64,000 nucleotides of DNA from Microbacterium sp. BR1 (GTDB lineage Bacteria; Actinomycetota; Actinomycetes; Actinomycetales; Microbacteriaceae), in the NCBI RefSeq assembly GCF_002812725.1, contig NZ_NMUN01000007.1, forward strand, positions 62,001 to 126,000, read 5' to 3'. Position 1 is the stretch's first letter. Each line of letters starts with the position of its first letter. Of the stretch, positions 7,359 through 16,496 are shown one piece after another. The notes beneath the pieces are model-generated. The model was not told the DNA's origin. It was given only the letters and a program-made list of their open reading frames with translations, and did not search any database. The position numbers and the translations under genes were made by a program.

Positions 7359-8207
7359 TCACACCCGGATGCGGTCGGGTCGCGCGTAGACGTTCATCGA
7401 CGACCCGCGCAGGAACCCGACGAGGGTCAGACCGGATGCGTCGGCCAGCTCGACCGCGAGCGACGACGGCGCCGATACGGCCGACAGGATCGGCAGGCCG
7501 GCCATGATCGCCTTCTGCACGAGCTCGAAACTGGCACGGCCCGAGACCATCAGCACGTGGCCGCTGAGCGGCAACCGGTCGTTCAGGATTGCCCAGCCGA
7601 CGACCTTGTCGACCGCGTTGTGGCGTCCGACGTCCTCGCGCAGCACGACCAGCTCCCCGGTCGTCGCGTCGAACAGGGCCGCGGCGTGCAGCCCGCCCGT
7701 CTTGTCGAACACGGCCTGCTGGGCGCGGAGCTTCTCGGGGAACGTCGCGAGCGATCCGGCCGACAGGGCCACCGCATCCGATGCGACGTCGTAGACCGAG
7801 ACGGTCTCCACGGCCTCGATAGATGCCTTGCCGCAGAGACCGCACGAGCTCGTCGTGTAGAAGTTGCGCGCGAGATCCGGATCCGGCGGTGCGACGCCCG
7901 CGGCGAGGGTGACATCGAGCACGTTGTAGGTGTTCTCGGTGTTGCCCGCGAGGGGGCCGCCGGTGCCGGGACCGCCGCAGTGGATCGCACCGCGAAAATG
8001 CTCGCCCGCCGAGATCACGCCCTCCGAGACGAGGAACCCCGCGGCCAGTTCCACGTCGTTCCCGGGCGTGCGCATCGTGATCGCCAGCGACGTTCCGCCG
8101 ACGCGGATCTCGAGCGGCTCCTCGACGGCCAGGGTGTCGGAGCGGCGCACGGGCTCGCCGCCGAGCGTGATCTTCGTCACCGGACGCCGCGTCGTGATCC
8201 GTCCCAT
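7359..8207 (-). CDS. fdhD: Formate dehydrogenase accessory sulfurtransferase FdhD
   Basis: A 282-residue protein. TTSSCGLCGKASIE (Cys122, Cys125) is the FdhD signature CxxC loop that carries sulfur from a cysteine desulfurase to the molybdenum cofactor before insertion in formate dehydrogenase. NDVELAAGFLVSEGV and EDVGRHNAVDKVVGW are further family blocks. It lies 4 nt downstream of moaA in the same direction and so is probably translated from the same message. The likely client is the FdhF/YdeP-type enzyme at 26465-28912. Confidence 0.95.
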   Translation of the reverse strand: MGRITTRRPVTKITLGGEPVRRSDTLAVEEPLEIRVGGTSLAITMRTPGNDVELAAGFLVSEGVISAGEHFRGAIHCGGPGTGGPLAGNTENTYNVLDVTLAAGVAPPDPDLARNFYTTSSCGLCGKASIEAVETVSVYDVASDAVALSAGSLATFPEKLRAQQAVFDKTGGLHAAALFDATTGELVVLREDVGRHNAVDKVVGWAILNDRLPLSGHVLMVSGRASFELVQKAIMAGLPILSAVSAPSSLAVELADASGLTLVGFLRGSSMNVYARPDRIRV

Positions 8208-8211
8208 GGAT

Positions 8212-9309
8212 TCAACCGCCGATCGCGTTCATGCTGCGCAGCGGCTGGAGGAAGGAGGGGTCGTCGATCGCGTGCCCGGGGAGCTTGCCCCGAACGCTCG
8301 AGCGCAGCATGTCGTCGAGAGCCGCGTCGATCGAACCGGCCGCCGGGTTCTCGGCCCGCAGGATCGGCAGCAGGTCGTACTCGGTCGTCGAGAACAGGCA
8401 GTTGCGGATCTGCCCATCCGCCGTCAGTCGCAGTCGGTCGCAGTCTCCGCAGAACGGCGCGGTGACCGAGGCGATGACGCCCACCGTGTGGGGACCGCCA
8501 TCGAGAGCCCACCGCTCGGCGGGTGCCCCGCCACGACCGGGGATCGGCACGAGGGTCCAGCGCGCGGCCAGCGCGTCCAGGATCTCTTCGCGTGTCACCA
8601 TCGAGGCGCGGTCCCACGTGTGGCCGGCGTCGAGCGGCATCTGCTCGATGAAGCGCAGCTGCGCGTCGTGGGCCATCGCGAACTCGGTCAGCTCGACGAT
8701 CTCGTCGTCGTTCACACCCCGCATCGCCACCGCGTTGAGCTTGAGCGGACGCAGCCCCGATGCCTGCGCGGCCGCGATGCCCTCGAGCACGTCGTCCAGG
8801 CGGTCGCGGCGGGTGAGTTCGTGGAAGCGGTCGCGGCGGATCGTGTCGATGCTGATGTTCAGCCGTCGCAATCCCGCGTCGATCAGGGCCGGCAGAAACT
8901 CGGGCAGTCTGATGCCGTTGGTCGTCATCGCGATCTCGATCGGGCCGTCCGGCCCCTCGATCGCGCCGAGCCGTCGCACCACGTCGACGATGTCCGCACG
9001 CAGCAGAGGCTCGCCGCCGGTCAGGCGGAACGTCGTGATTCCCGCGGCGGCGCCGACCCGAGCGATCCGTTCGATCTCGTCGAGGGTCAGGATGCTGGTT
9101 CGTGCGAGCCACTCGTTGCCCTGCTCGGGCATGCAGTACGTGCACCGCAGCGAGCACCGATCGGTCAACGAGATGCGCATGTCGCGATGAACGCGGCCGT
9201 GCGTGTCGACGAGCGGACCGGATGCCTGGGCGCCGGCCGCACCATCGGCGCCGCCCGCGCGAACGGGGAGCTCGACGCGCCGGGCGATCGTGACGGCTAC
9301 GGCCGTCAT
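8212..9309 (-). CDS. moaA: GTP 3',8-cyclase MoaA (molybdopterin synthesis, radical SAM)
   Basis: A 365-residue radical SAM enzyme that starts molybdopterin synthesis by turning GTP into 3',8-cyclo-H2GTP with MoaC. The first cluster is DRCSLRCTYCMP (Cys52, Cys56, Cys59). The second cluster lies in FCGDCDRLRLTADGQIRNC. The protein ends in GG as in active MoaA proteins, where the GG tail reaches the active site. The ATG at 9309 overlaps the stop of a 12-codon upstream ORF (9306-9344), and a purine-rich stretch GAGGG sits about 10 nt upstream. An in-frame extension to 9522 is possible but is not family-like. fdhD follows after 4 nt. Confidence 0.93.
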   Translation of the reverse strand: MTAVAVTIARRVELPVRAGGADGAAGAQASGPLVDTHGRVHRDMRISLTDRCSLRCTYCMPEQGNEWLARTSILTLDEIERIARVGAAAGITTFRLTGGEPLLRADIVDVVRRLGAIEGPDGPIEIAMTTNGIRLPEFLPALIDAGLRRLNISIDTIRRDRFHELTRRDRLDDVLEGIAAAQASGLRPLKLNAVAMRGVNDDEIVELTEFAMAHDAQLRFIEQMPLDAGHTWDRASMVTREEILDALAARWTLVPIPGRGGAPAERWALDGGPHTVGVIASVTAPFCGDCDRLRLTADGQIRNCLFSTTEYDLLPILRAENPAAGSIDAALDDMLRSSVRGKLPGHAIDDPSFLQPLRSMNAIGG

Positions 9310-9344
9310 CGGCTGCCGCCCTCTCGTCCCTCGCACGCACGCAT
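9306..9344 (-). CDS. Candidate 12-codon leaderless upstream ORF coupled to moaA
   Basis: Reads MRACEGREGGSR then TGA, in a different frame from moaA. Its ATG lies exactly 6 nt after a TAGGCT -10 (9351-9356), the same spacing as other leaderless starts here. Its stop shares ATGA with the moaA start (9306-9309), so ribosomes finishing it could restart on moaA. It has one cysteine codon. Codon content cannot prove translation of so short an ORF; the evidence is positional. Confidence 0.45.
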   Translation of the reverse strand: MRACEGREGGSR

Positions 9345-9350
9345 GGGTCG

Positions 9351-9356
9351 AGCCTA
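9351..9356 (-). promoter_or_regulatory. -10 of moaA-fdhD transcript
   Basis: TAGGCT on the minus strand, 6 nt before the ATG of the small upstream ORF and about 40 nt before moaA. Confidence 0.5.
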
Positions 9357-9520
9357 TCCGCGCGTCCCGGGACGGGGGCCGGGCGTCGCTCCTTTTACAC
9401 GGCCCGCCCGGTGCCTCCCCAGCCAGACGACCTGAGATCATTGTCTTACCGCGTCGGGCGAGCTCCTCTTCGATAGACCGGTGCAATGACGCCCCGATGC
9501 GCACCAAAGGAGCGTCGCCC

Positions 9521-10948
9521 ATGGATTTCCTCGACCCGCTGCTACTGGCCCGTTGGCAGTTCGGCCTGACGACGCTCTATCACTACCTCTTCGTCCCCCT
9601 CACGCTCGGCCTCGCCCTCGTCGTCGCGATCTTCCAGACGGCCTGGCATCGCAGCGGTCACGTCAAGTGGCTGCATCTGACCCGCCTGTTCGGCAAGATC
9701 TTCCTGATCAACTTCGCGATGGGTGTCGTGACGGGCATTGTGCAGGAGTTCCAGTTCGGTATGAACTGGTCGGCATATTCGCGGTTCGTCGGCGATGTCT
9801 TCGGAGCCCCGCTCGCGTTCGAGGGCCTCATGGCGTTCTTCTTCGAGGCGACCTTCATCGGGTTGTGGATCTTCGGATGGGACCGGCTCCCCCGCGCCCT
9901 GCACCTCGCGTCGATCTGGATGGTCGTGCTCGGCTCGACGCTGTCGGCCTACTTCATCCTCGCCGCCAACGCCTTCATGCAGAATCCCGTCGGGTATCAG
10001 ATGGCCGCGGATGGCGGTCGTGCCGAACTGGTCGACTTCGGGGCGGTCCTGACCAACCCGGTCGTGCTCGCTGCATTCCCGCACACGATCTTCGCCGCGT
10101 GGATGTTCGCGGCGGCCGTCGTGATCGCGGTCTCGGCCTGGCATCTGTCGCGCGGTCAGCACCTGGTGACGATGCGTTCGTCGCTGCGGTTCGGGCTCTG
10201 GTTCATGATCATCTCGTTCGCGGGCACCGCCCTCACGGGCGATCAGCTGGGACTGGTCATGGTCTCGACGCAGCCGATGAAGATGGCGGCGGCCGAGGCG
10301 CTGTGGAATACGGCGTGCGGCGCGGATGCCTCGTTCTCCCTCTTCTCGCTCGGGACCCCGGACGGCTCGGAAGAGATCTGGTCGCTGCGCGTTCCGTATC
10401 TGTTGTCGTTCCTGTCGACGCACACGCTGGACGGATGCGTCGAGGGGTTGAACGACCTGCAGGCGCAGTACGAGACGCAGTTCGGCGAGGGCGTCAGCTA
10501 CATGCCGATCATCTGGGTGACGTACTGGTCGTTCCGCTGGATGATCGGGCTCGGCGGTGCCGCGACGCTCATCGCGATCGTGGGACTGTGGGTCACGCGC
10601 AAGAGCGCCAAGCGCCCCGTCGCGAAGTGGATGTGGAAGGTCGCGATCTGGTCGGCTCCCCTGCCGCTCCTCGCCAGCCTGGTCGGCTGGGCGTTCACCG
10701 AGATGGGTCGCCAACCCTGGATCGTGTTCAGCCTGATGCTGACCGAGAATGGCGTCTCGCCGAACGTTCCGGGCTGGACCGTGCTGATATCGCTCGTCGC
10801 GTTCACCGCGATCTACGCCGCACTCGCCGTCGTCGAGTTCGGTCTGATCCTGAAGGCGGCCCGAAAGGGGCCGGATCCGCTGCCCGATCCGGACGACCCG
10901 GAATCCGGCAAAGACACAACCCACCGACTCACGACGACGGTCTACTAG
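9521..10948 (+). CDS. cydA: Cytochrome bd oxidase subunit I CydA
   Basis: A 475-residue membrane subunit of the high-affinity quinol oxidase. It opens with LLARWQFGLTTLYHYLFVPLTLGL, which includes the haem-ligand His of CydA. GRQPWIVF marks the quinol-binding region, and the Q-loop is short as in the actinobacterial group. About nine membrane segments are visible. The ATG at 9521 has AAAGGAG 8 nt upstream; the longer in-frame ORF from 9203 is antisense to moaA and was rejected. It starts a cydA-cydB-cydD-cydC block with 10 nt to cydB. Confidence 0.96.
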   Translation: MDFLDPLLLARWQFGLTTLYHYLFVPLTLGLALVVAIFQTAWHRSGHVKWLHLTRLFGKIFLINFAMGVVTGIVQEFQFGMNWSAYSRFVGDVFGAPLAFEGLMAFFFEATFIGLWIFGWDRLPRALHLASIWMVVLGSTLSAYFILAANAFMQNPVGYQMAADGGRAELVDFGAVLTNPVVLAAFPHTIFAAWMFAAAVVIAVSAWHLSRGQHLVTMRSSLRFGLWFMIISFAGTALTGDQLGLVMVSTQPMKMAAAEALWNTACGADASFSLFSLGTPDGSEEIWSLRVPYLLSFLSTHTLDGCVEGLNDLQAQYETQFGEGVSYMPIIWVTYWSFRWMIGLGGAATLIAIVGLWVTRKSAKRPVAKWMWKVAIWSAPLPLLASLVGWAFTEMGRQPWIVFSLMLTENGVSPNVPGWTVLISLVAFTAIYAALAVVEFGLILKAARKGPDPLPDPDDPESGKDTTHRLTTTVY

Positions 10949-10958
10949 GAGAATCGCC

Positions 10959-11975
10959 ATGGACCTCGCCTACCTCTGGTTCTGGATCATCGGATTCCTC
11001 TTCATCGGGTACTTCCTGCTCGATGGTTTCGACTTCGGCGTCGGGATGTCTCTGCCGTTCCTCGGCAAGGACGACGTCGGCCGCCGCCAGATCATCAACA
11101 CGATCGGCCCCGTCTGGGACCTCAACGAGACCTGGTTGATCGTCGCGGGTGCGGCGCTGTTCGCCGCGTTCCCCGAGTGGTACGCCACGCTCTTCAGCGG
11201 CTTCTATCTCGCCCTGCTGCTGATTCTGCTGGCGCTGATCCTGCGCGGCGTCTCGTTCGAGTACCGCCACCAGCGCGACGGTCTGCGCTGGAAGAAGGGC
11301 TTCGACACGATGATCGTCATCGGGTCCGCCGTGCCCGCGCTGCTGTGGGGCGTCGCGTTCGCCAACATCGTGCAGGGCGTGCCGATCGATCAGGATTTCG
11401 AGTTCACCGGCACCCTGCTGACGCTCCTGAACCCCTACGCCCTTCTCGGCGGCGTGACGACGCTCCTGCTCTTCTTCACCTACGGCGTGAGCTTCGTGGC
11501 GTTGAAGACCGACGGCCAGGTGCACGACGACGCCCGGCGTCTCGCCGCACGCGCGGGGTTCCTGACGATCGTCGTCGCCGCGGCGTTCCTGCTGTGGACG
11601 GTCATCGCCCACCCGGCCATGCCGGTCATGGTGCTGGCGATCGCTGCGGCGGTGTTCCTGATCCTGTCGGTCGGCGCAAACCTGCGCGACCGTGAGGGAT
11701 GGGCGTTCGGCTTCGCCGCCGCAACCGTCGTGTCGGCGGTCGGCACCCTCTGGTTCGCGCTGTACCCCTATGTGATGCCCTCGTCGACCGATCCCGCGTA
11801 CAGCCTGACGATCGAGAACGCGTCGAGCACCGACTACACGCTGACGATCATGTCGTGGGCGGCGCTCGTCTTCCTGCCCCTCGTCCTCGCCTACCAGGGC
11901 TGGACCTACTGGGTGTTCCGGCGCCGCGTCTCGCGCTCGCACATCGAGAAGGCCGCGGAGGCAGCCGCGCACTGA
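10959..11975 (+). CDS. cydB: Cytochrome bd oxidase subunit II CydB
   Basis: A 338-residue subunit with about eight or nine membrane segments. It begins DLAYLWFWIIGFLFIGYFLLDGFDFG, the typical CydB start with the conserved LDGFDFGVG. NTIGPVWDLNETWL and GVSFEYRHQ are further family blocks. It forms the heterodimer with CydA and holds the second half of the oxidase. AGGAG precedes the ATG. cydD follows after 29 nt. Confidence 0.96.
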   Translation: MDLAYLWFWIIGFLFIGYFLLDGFDFGVGMSLPFLGKDDVGRRQIINTIGPVWDLNETWLIVAGAALFAAFPEWYATLFSGFYLALLLILLALILRGVSFEYRHQRDGLRWKKGFDTMIVIGSAVPALLWGVAFANIVQGVPIDQDFEFTGTLLTLLNPYALLGGVTTLLLFFTYGVSFVALKTDGQVHDDARRLAARAGFLTIVVAAAFLLWTVIAHPAMPVMVLAIAAAVFLILSVGANLRDREGWAFGFAAATVVSAVGTLWFALYPYVMPSSTDPAYSLTIENASSTDYTLTIMSWAALVFLPLVLAYQGWTYWVFRRRVSRSHIEKAAEAAAH

Positions 11976-12004
11976 CGCGTGCGCACCGGTATCGTCGAAA
12001 TGCT

Positions 12005-13678
12005 GTGAGTCAGGATCAGGATGTCCCGGATGCGCCGTCCGCGCGCACCCCACCGGTCGACCCCCGACTGCTGAAGTACGCGACCGCGTCGCGGTCCTTC
12101 TTCGCGATCATCGCCGTGATCGCGCTCGTGCAGACGGCGGTGATCGTCGCGTTCGCGTGGCTGCTGACCCGGGCGATCGTGGGCGTCATCGACGGGATGC
12201 CTGCGGCCGACCTGTGGGTGACCCTCGGCGCCCTCGCGGGCGTCGTGGCGCTGCGTGCCGTGCTGGTGTGGGTGCGCGAGCGGTCGGCCGCCCTCGCGGC
12301 GGCGCGCGTGCAGGCCCAGCTGCGGACCCGCCTCGTCGAAGCGGTCGGCATCCTCGGTCCCGGGTGGCTCGACGAGCGCAACTCGGCGCACCTCGCCGTG
12401 ACCGCCGGGCATGGCCTCGACGCGCTCGAGGCGTACTTCGGCCGCTACCTGCCGCAGCTCGTGCAGACGGCGATCGCGACGCCCCTGATCATCCTCGTGA
12501 TGTGGTGGCAGGACTGGGTCAGCGGACTGACGGTCCTGCTGACGATCCCGCTCATCCCGATCTTCATGATCCTGATCGGCCTCGCGACGCGAGCGGTGCA
12601 GAAGCGACAGTGGGGCACGCTGCAGCAGCTGGCGGCGCGCTTCGCCGACACCGTCGAGGGGCTCGGCACGCTGAAGGTGTTCGGCCGCCAGCACCGGGCC
12701 GCGGCATCCATCGAATCCGTGACCGAACGGTACCGGATCGAGACGATGCGGGTGCTGCGGGTGTCTTTCTTGTCGGGCTTCGCTCTCGAGTTCCTCGCGA
12801 GCATCTCGGTCGCGATCATCGCGGTGTCGATCGGGTTCCGGTTGGTCGATGGGGCACTCGCCCTCTCGATCGGTTTGTTCGTGCTGCTGCTCGCGCCCGA
12901 GGCATACCTGCCGCTGCGCCAGGTCGGCGTCCAGTTCCACGCAGCCGCCGAGGGGGTCGCCGCAACGGACGACGTGTTCGCGGTGCTCGACGCGGCACAC
13001 GGCGAGCGCGCGACGGAATCTTCGTGTGCGGGCACGGGCGCATCCGGTGTTCTCACGCTCACCGACGTTCGCGTGAGGCGCGGCGAACGGATGCTGCCCG
13101 CCGTGAGCATCACGGCTTCGCCCGGGCAGATCGTCGTCATCGAGGGTCCGAGCGGCGTCGGCAAGACGAGCCTCATCGCTGCCCTGCGCGGCGCGGCCGA
13201 GTGGGACGGCACCGCGACGCTCGGCGACACCGACCTGCGGGGAACCGCACCGTCGGGCTGGCTCGCCTGGGCGGGGCAGCAGCCCGGCCTGATCGCCGGC
13301 ACCGTCGCCGAGAACGTCGCCCTCGGCGATCCGTCGCCGGACCCGACTCTGATCGACCGGGCGCTGTCGCTGGCGCAGGCGGACGGCATCGACGCATCCC
13401 TCCCCCTCGGCGTGCGCGGCTCGGGGCTCTCGGGTGGTCAGGCGCAACGCGTTGCCGTGGCGCGCGCCCTCTACCGTCACCTCAGCGGACGCGCGGCCGT
13501 GATCGCGCTCGACGAGCCGAGCTCGGCCCTCGACGCGATGACCGAGGCCGCGCTCTGGCGGAGTCTTCGTGATATCGCGGATGCCGGGGCCACCATCCTG
13601 CTCGTTTCGCACCGGCAGAGCGCCCGCGGCATCGCGGACCTCGTCGTCGCCCTGCAGCTCGCAGGGGTGAGCGCATGA
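12005..13678 (+). CDS. cydD: ABC exporter subunit CydD (cytochrome bd assembly)
   Basis: A 557-residue half transporter with an N-terminal six-helix membrane domain and a C-terminal nucleotide-binding domain. Walker A is GPSGVGKTS, the signature is LSGGQAQR and Walker B ends ALDEPSSALD. With CydC it exports reduced thiols (cysteine/glutathione in E. coli; the actinobacterial substrate is not settled) needed to assemble cytochrome bd. The start is a GTG at 12005; a TATCGT -10 lies 9 nt upstream and no clear ribosome binding site exists, so it may also have its own leaderless promoter. It overlaps cydC by 4 nt. Confidence 0.92.
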   Translation: MSQDQDVPDAPSARTPPVDPRLLKYATASRSFFAIIAVIALVQTAVIVAFAWLLTRAIVGVIDGMPAADLWVTLGALAGVVALRAVLVWVRERSAALAAARVQAQLRTRLVEAVGILGPGWLDERNSAHLAVTAGHGLDALEAYFGRYLPQLVQTAIATPLIILVMWWQDWVSGLTVLLTIPLIPIFMILIGLATRAVQKRQWGTLQQLAARFADTVEGLGTLKVFGRQHRAAASIESVTERYRIETMRVLRVSFLSGFALEFLASISVAIIAVSIGFRLVDGALALSIGLFVLLLAPEAYLPLRQVGVQFHAAAEGVAATDDVFAVLDAAHGERATESSCAGTGASGVLTLTDVRVRRGERMLPAVSITASPGQIVVIEGPSGVGKTSLIAALRGAAEWDGTATLGDTDLRGTAPSGWLAWAGQQPGLIAGTVAENVALGDPSPDPTLIDRALSLAQADGIDASLPLGVRGSGLSGGQAQRVAVARALYRHLSGRAAVIALDEPSSALDAMTEAALWRSLRDIADAGATILLVSHRQSARGIADLVVALQLAGVSA

Positions 13679-15360
13679 CCGCGCCCGCGACCCCCGTCAT
13701 GGGGACGACGACCGCCGCCGTGCTGCGCGGCGCGATGCCGCCCGCGCGCCGGTTCTGGCCCGCCATCGCCTCCAGCTTCCTCTCCGAGGCCTCGGCCGTC
13801 GCGCTGCTGGCGGTCAGCGCGTGGCTGATCGTGCGCGCGAGCGAACAGCCGCCGGTGCTCTACCTCTCGATAGCGGTCGTGGGGGTGCGGCTCTTCGCCC
13901 TCACCCGCGCGAGCTTCCGCTACCTCGAGCGCCTGACGGGGCACGACGCCGCCCTTCGACAGCTCGCGGCGACCCGCAGCGGGATGGTGCGCAGACTCAT
14001 CCCCCTCGCCCCCGACGGGCTGGGGCGCACCCGCCGCGGATCCGTCCTCGGTGCCCTCGTCGACGACGTGGACGACCTGCAGAATCTGCCGCTCCGCGTC
14101 GTCGAACCCCTCGCCGGATCGGCCCTCGTCGTGCTCGGATCGATCGTGCTCGTCGGGGTCGTCTATCCGCCGGCCGGGCTCACGCTCGCGGTCTGCCTCG
14201 TTGCGGCGGGTCTCGTCGCAACACTGTGGGGCTGGGCGGTCGGCGGTCGGGCCGAGCGATCCATCGCGCCCCTCCGTGCTCGCCTGACCGATGCCCTGCT
14301 CGATCACTTCGGTTCGCTCGACGTGCTCGTGGCGTACGGCGCCGAGTCGGCGAGCCGCGACCGCATCCGGGACGCCGATGCGGCGGTCAGCCGGGCCGTC
14401 GTCCGCCGCGCGGTGGCGCAGGCCGGCACCACGGCGCTCGTGACGCTGCTGGCGGGGGCGGCCTCGATCGCCGCCATCGCCGTCGCGGCACCGGCTGCGC
14501 TCGATGGCCCCGCGCTCGCGGTCATCGTCCTGGTGCCGATGGCGGTGTTCGAGGTCTTCGCGGCCGTCCCCCTCGCCGCCGCGGCCTGGCGTCAGGTGCG
14601 GGCGAGCGCGACACGCATCGCCGAGTCCCTGCCTGACACCCTGCCCGCGGGCCTCGTCGCCGCGTCGATCGCGCCGACGGGGGTCGCGCCAGACCTCGGG
14701 ACCGGTCTGAGGCTGCGGGATGTCTCGGCGCGCTGGCCCCACGCCGACGGGCCGGCGCTCCGCGGAGTGGACCTGGACGTCGCGCCCGGCGAGCGCGTCC
14801 TCGTCGTCGGGTCGAGCGGGGCGGGCAAGACGACGCTCGCCCACGTGCTCGTGCGATTCCTCGACTGCGCGGGAACGTACGAGATCGGCGGCACCCCCGT
14901 CGACCGGATCGCGGACGACGACCTGCGCCTGACGGTGGGCCTCTGCGAGCAGCGCCCGATGCTCTTCGACGAGACCATCCGGCAGAACCTGTTGTTCGCG
15001 CGCGATACGGCGACGGATGCCGAGCTCGAGGTATCCCTCGACCGCGTCGGCCTCGGCACATGGCTGCGCGAGCGCGGCGGGCTGGATGCCCGCGTCGGCG
15101 AGCGCGGGGCCCTGGTATCGGGCGGCCAGGCGCAGCGGATCGCGCTCGCCCGGGCGCTGCTGCGCGAGTTCCCGGTGCTCGTGCTCGATGAGCCGACCGC
15201 GGGCGTGGACCCCGCGGCATCCGATGCCCTGCTCACGGATCTGCTCGCGGCGGTGCCGGCCGACCGCGCGGTCGTGCTGATCTCGCACGTGACGGTCCCC
15301 GATGGGCTCGTCGACCGGATCGTGCGGCTGGATCACGGCCGCGTGGGCAACCGCGCCTAG
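13675..15360 (+). CDS. cydC: ABC exporter subunit CydC (cytochrome bd assembly)
   Basis: A 561-residue partner of CydD. The membrane domain covers about residues 20-300. The ATPase domain has Walker A GSSGAGKTT, signature VSGGQAQR and Walker B VLVLDEPTAGVD. The ATGA overlap with cydD means coupled translation and matched amounts of the heterodimer. It ends on CTAG at 15357-15360, which also holds the modC stop on the other strand. Confidence 0.93.
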   Translation: MTAPATPVMGTTTAAVLRGAMPPARRFWPAIASSFLSEASAVALLAVSAWLIVRASEQPPVLYLSIAVVGVRLFALTRASFRYLERLTGHDAALRQLAATRSGMVRRLIPLAPDGLGRTRRGSVLGALVDDVDDLQNLPLRVVEPLAGSALVVLGSIVLVGVVYPPAGLTLAVCLVAAGLVATLWGWAVGGRAERSIAPLRARLTDALLDHFGSLDVLVAYGAESASRDRIRDADAAVSRAVVRRAVAQAGTTALVTLLAGAASIAAIAVAAPAALDGPALAVIVLVPMAVFEVFAAVPLAAAAWRQVRASATRIAESLPDTLPAGLVAASIAPTGVAPDLGTGLRLRDVSARWPHADGPALRGVDLDVAPGERVLVVGSSGAGKTTLAHVLVRFLDCAGTYEIGGTPVDRIADDDLRLTVGLCEQRPMLFDETIRQNLLFARDTATDAELEVSLDRVGLGTWLRERGGLDARVGERGALVSGGQAQRIALARALLREFPVLVLDEPTAGVDPAASDALLTDLLAAVPADRAVVLISHVTVPDGLVDRIVRLDHGRVGNRA

Positions 15361-16496
15361 GCGCCCGCGACCGCGAGGAGTCTCACGGCGGCGGGATCCA
15401 CACTCACGCGCACGGGCACGCCCGGGGCGAGCCCCGACTCGACGATGGCCTCGGCCGCGACGTCCGCCGCGACAGCGGGCTCGGCCGTGTGCACTCTCGC
15501 ACCGACCGGTGTCTGCTCGACGCGGACGACCCGGGCGAGCCACGTCCCGGGCGTCGCCTGTTCCTCGGCGGCGAGCCGCAGCGCGCCCGTCCACGTGGAC
15601 TCGACCGCGCGCTCGAGGCGTACCTCCGAGGGGCGGAAGACGGCCGCCAACGGTGCGCCCTCGGTCGCAGCCGCGGCAATGGACGCGTCATCCGCGGAGG
15701 CGATGAGCACCTCGGGCGACGCGGAAACGGCGCGCCAGCGCCCGTCGTGGGCGACGCCGTGGATCAGGTTGACACCGGCCACCGTCGCGACGAAGCGCGT
15801 CGCGGGTGCGCGCAGCACCTCGCGCACTCCCCCGGACTGCGTGACGCGACCGCCCTCCACCACCACGAGGCGCGTCGCGAGGGCCGCGGCGTCCACGGCG
15901 TCGTGCGTCACGACGACCGCGGTCGCGTGGGTCGCGGCGAGCTGATCGTGCAGCATGGCGCGGACGTCCGCGGCGGTCTCGGGGTCGAGCGAGGTGAGGG
16001 GTTCGTCGAGCAGCAGCACCTGTGGCGAGGTGGCAAGAGCACGCGCGATCGCGACGCGCTGCTGCTGTCCACCCGATAGTTGTGCGGGACGACGGTTGCC
16101 CATCCCGGGAAGCCCGACGCGCCACAGCCAGTCGTCGGCGTCGCCGAGAGCGACCTTGCGGTCGATGCCGCGGGCGCGAGGCCCGAACGCGATGTTCTCG
16201 CGCGCCGTCAAGTGCGGGAACAGTCGGGCGTCCTGGCCGAGCAGCACCGCGCCGCGCTGCGCCGCCGGAACGTGGCGCCGCGGGCGGGTGGCGGATGCGA
16301 CATCCCGATCCCCGATCCGGACGCGTCCGTCCGTGAGCCGCTGGAGGCCCGCGATCGCCGCGAGCAGCGTCGACTTGCCCGCCCCGCTCGGCCCCATCAC
16401 GGCGACGACCTCGCCGGGCGCGCAGTCGATCCGCGCCTCGAGGCGGAAGCCCTTGCGCTCGACGACGATCTCGGCGGCGAGCGCTGCCCCGGTCAT
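15357..16496 (-). CDS. modC: Molybdate ABC transporter ATP-binding protein ModC
   Basis: A 379-residue ATPase. Walker A is GPSGAGKST, the signature is LSGGQQQRVAIARAL, and LLLDEPLTSLD is Walker B. The C-terminal third (about residues 240-379) fits a Mop/TOBE-like regulatory region as in ModC proteins. It powers the ModB channel for molybdate uptake. The ATG at 16496 overlaps the modB stop by 4 nt (16493-16496). The in-frame upstream extension is only antisense/overlap sequence. Supplies Mo for the Moco genes that follow. Confidence 0.92.
   Translation of the reverse strand: MTGAALAAEIVVERKGFRLEARIDCAPGEVVAVMGPSGAGKSTLLAAIAGLQRLTDGRVRIGDRDVASATRPRRHVPAAQRGAVLLGQDARLFPHLTARENIAFGPRARGIDRKVALGDADDWLWRVGLPGMGNRRPAQLSGGQQQRVAIARALATSPQVLLLDEPLTSLDPETAADVRAMLHDQLAATHATAVVVTHDAVDAAALATRLVVVEGGRVTQSGGVREVLRAPATRFVATVAGVNLIHGVAHDGRWRAVSASPEVLIASADDASIAAAATEGAPLAAVFRPSEVRLERAVESTWTGALRLAAEEQATPGTWLARVVRVEQTPVGARVHTAEPAVAADVAAEAIVESGLAPGVPVRVSVDPAAVRLLAVAGA

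Noticed and set aside
8207..9520. Moco riboswitch upstream of moaA
   Set aside because: Only about 40 nt lie between the likely -10 and moaA, too short for a Moco aptamer, and no such fold was seen; the space is taken by the small ORF.
9203..9520. Extended N-terminus for cytochrome bd subunit I
   Set aside because: The extension is antisense to moaA, and the family start with a ribosome binding site lies at 9521.
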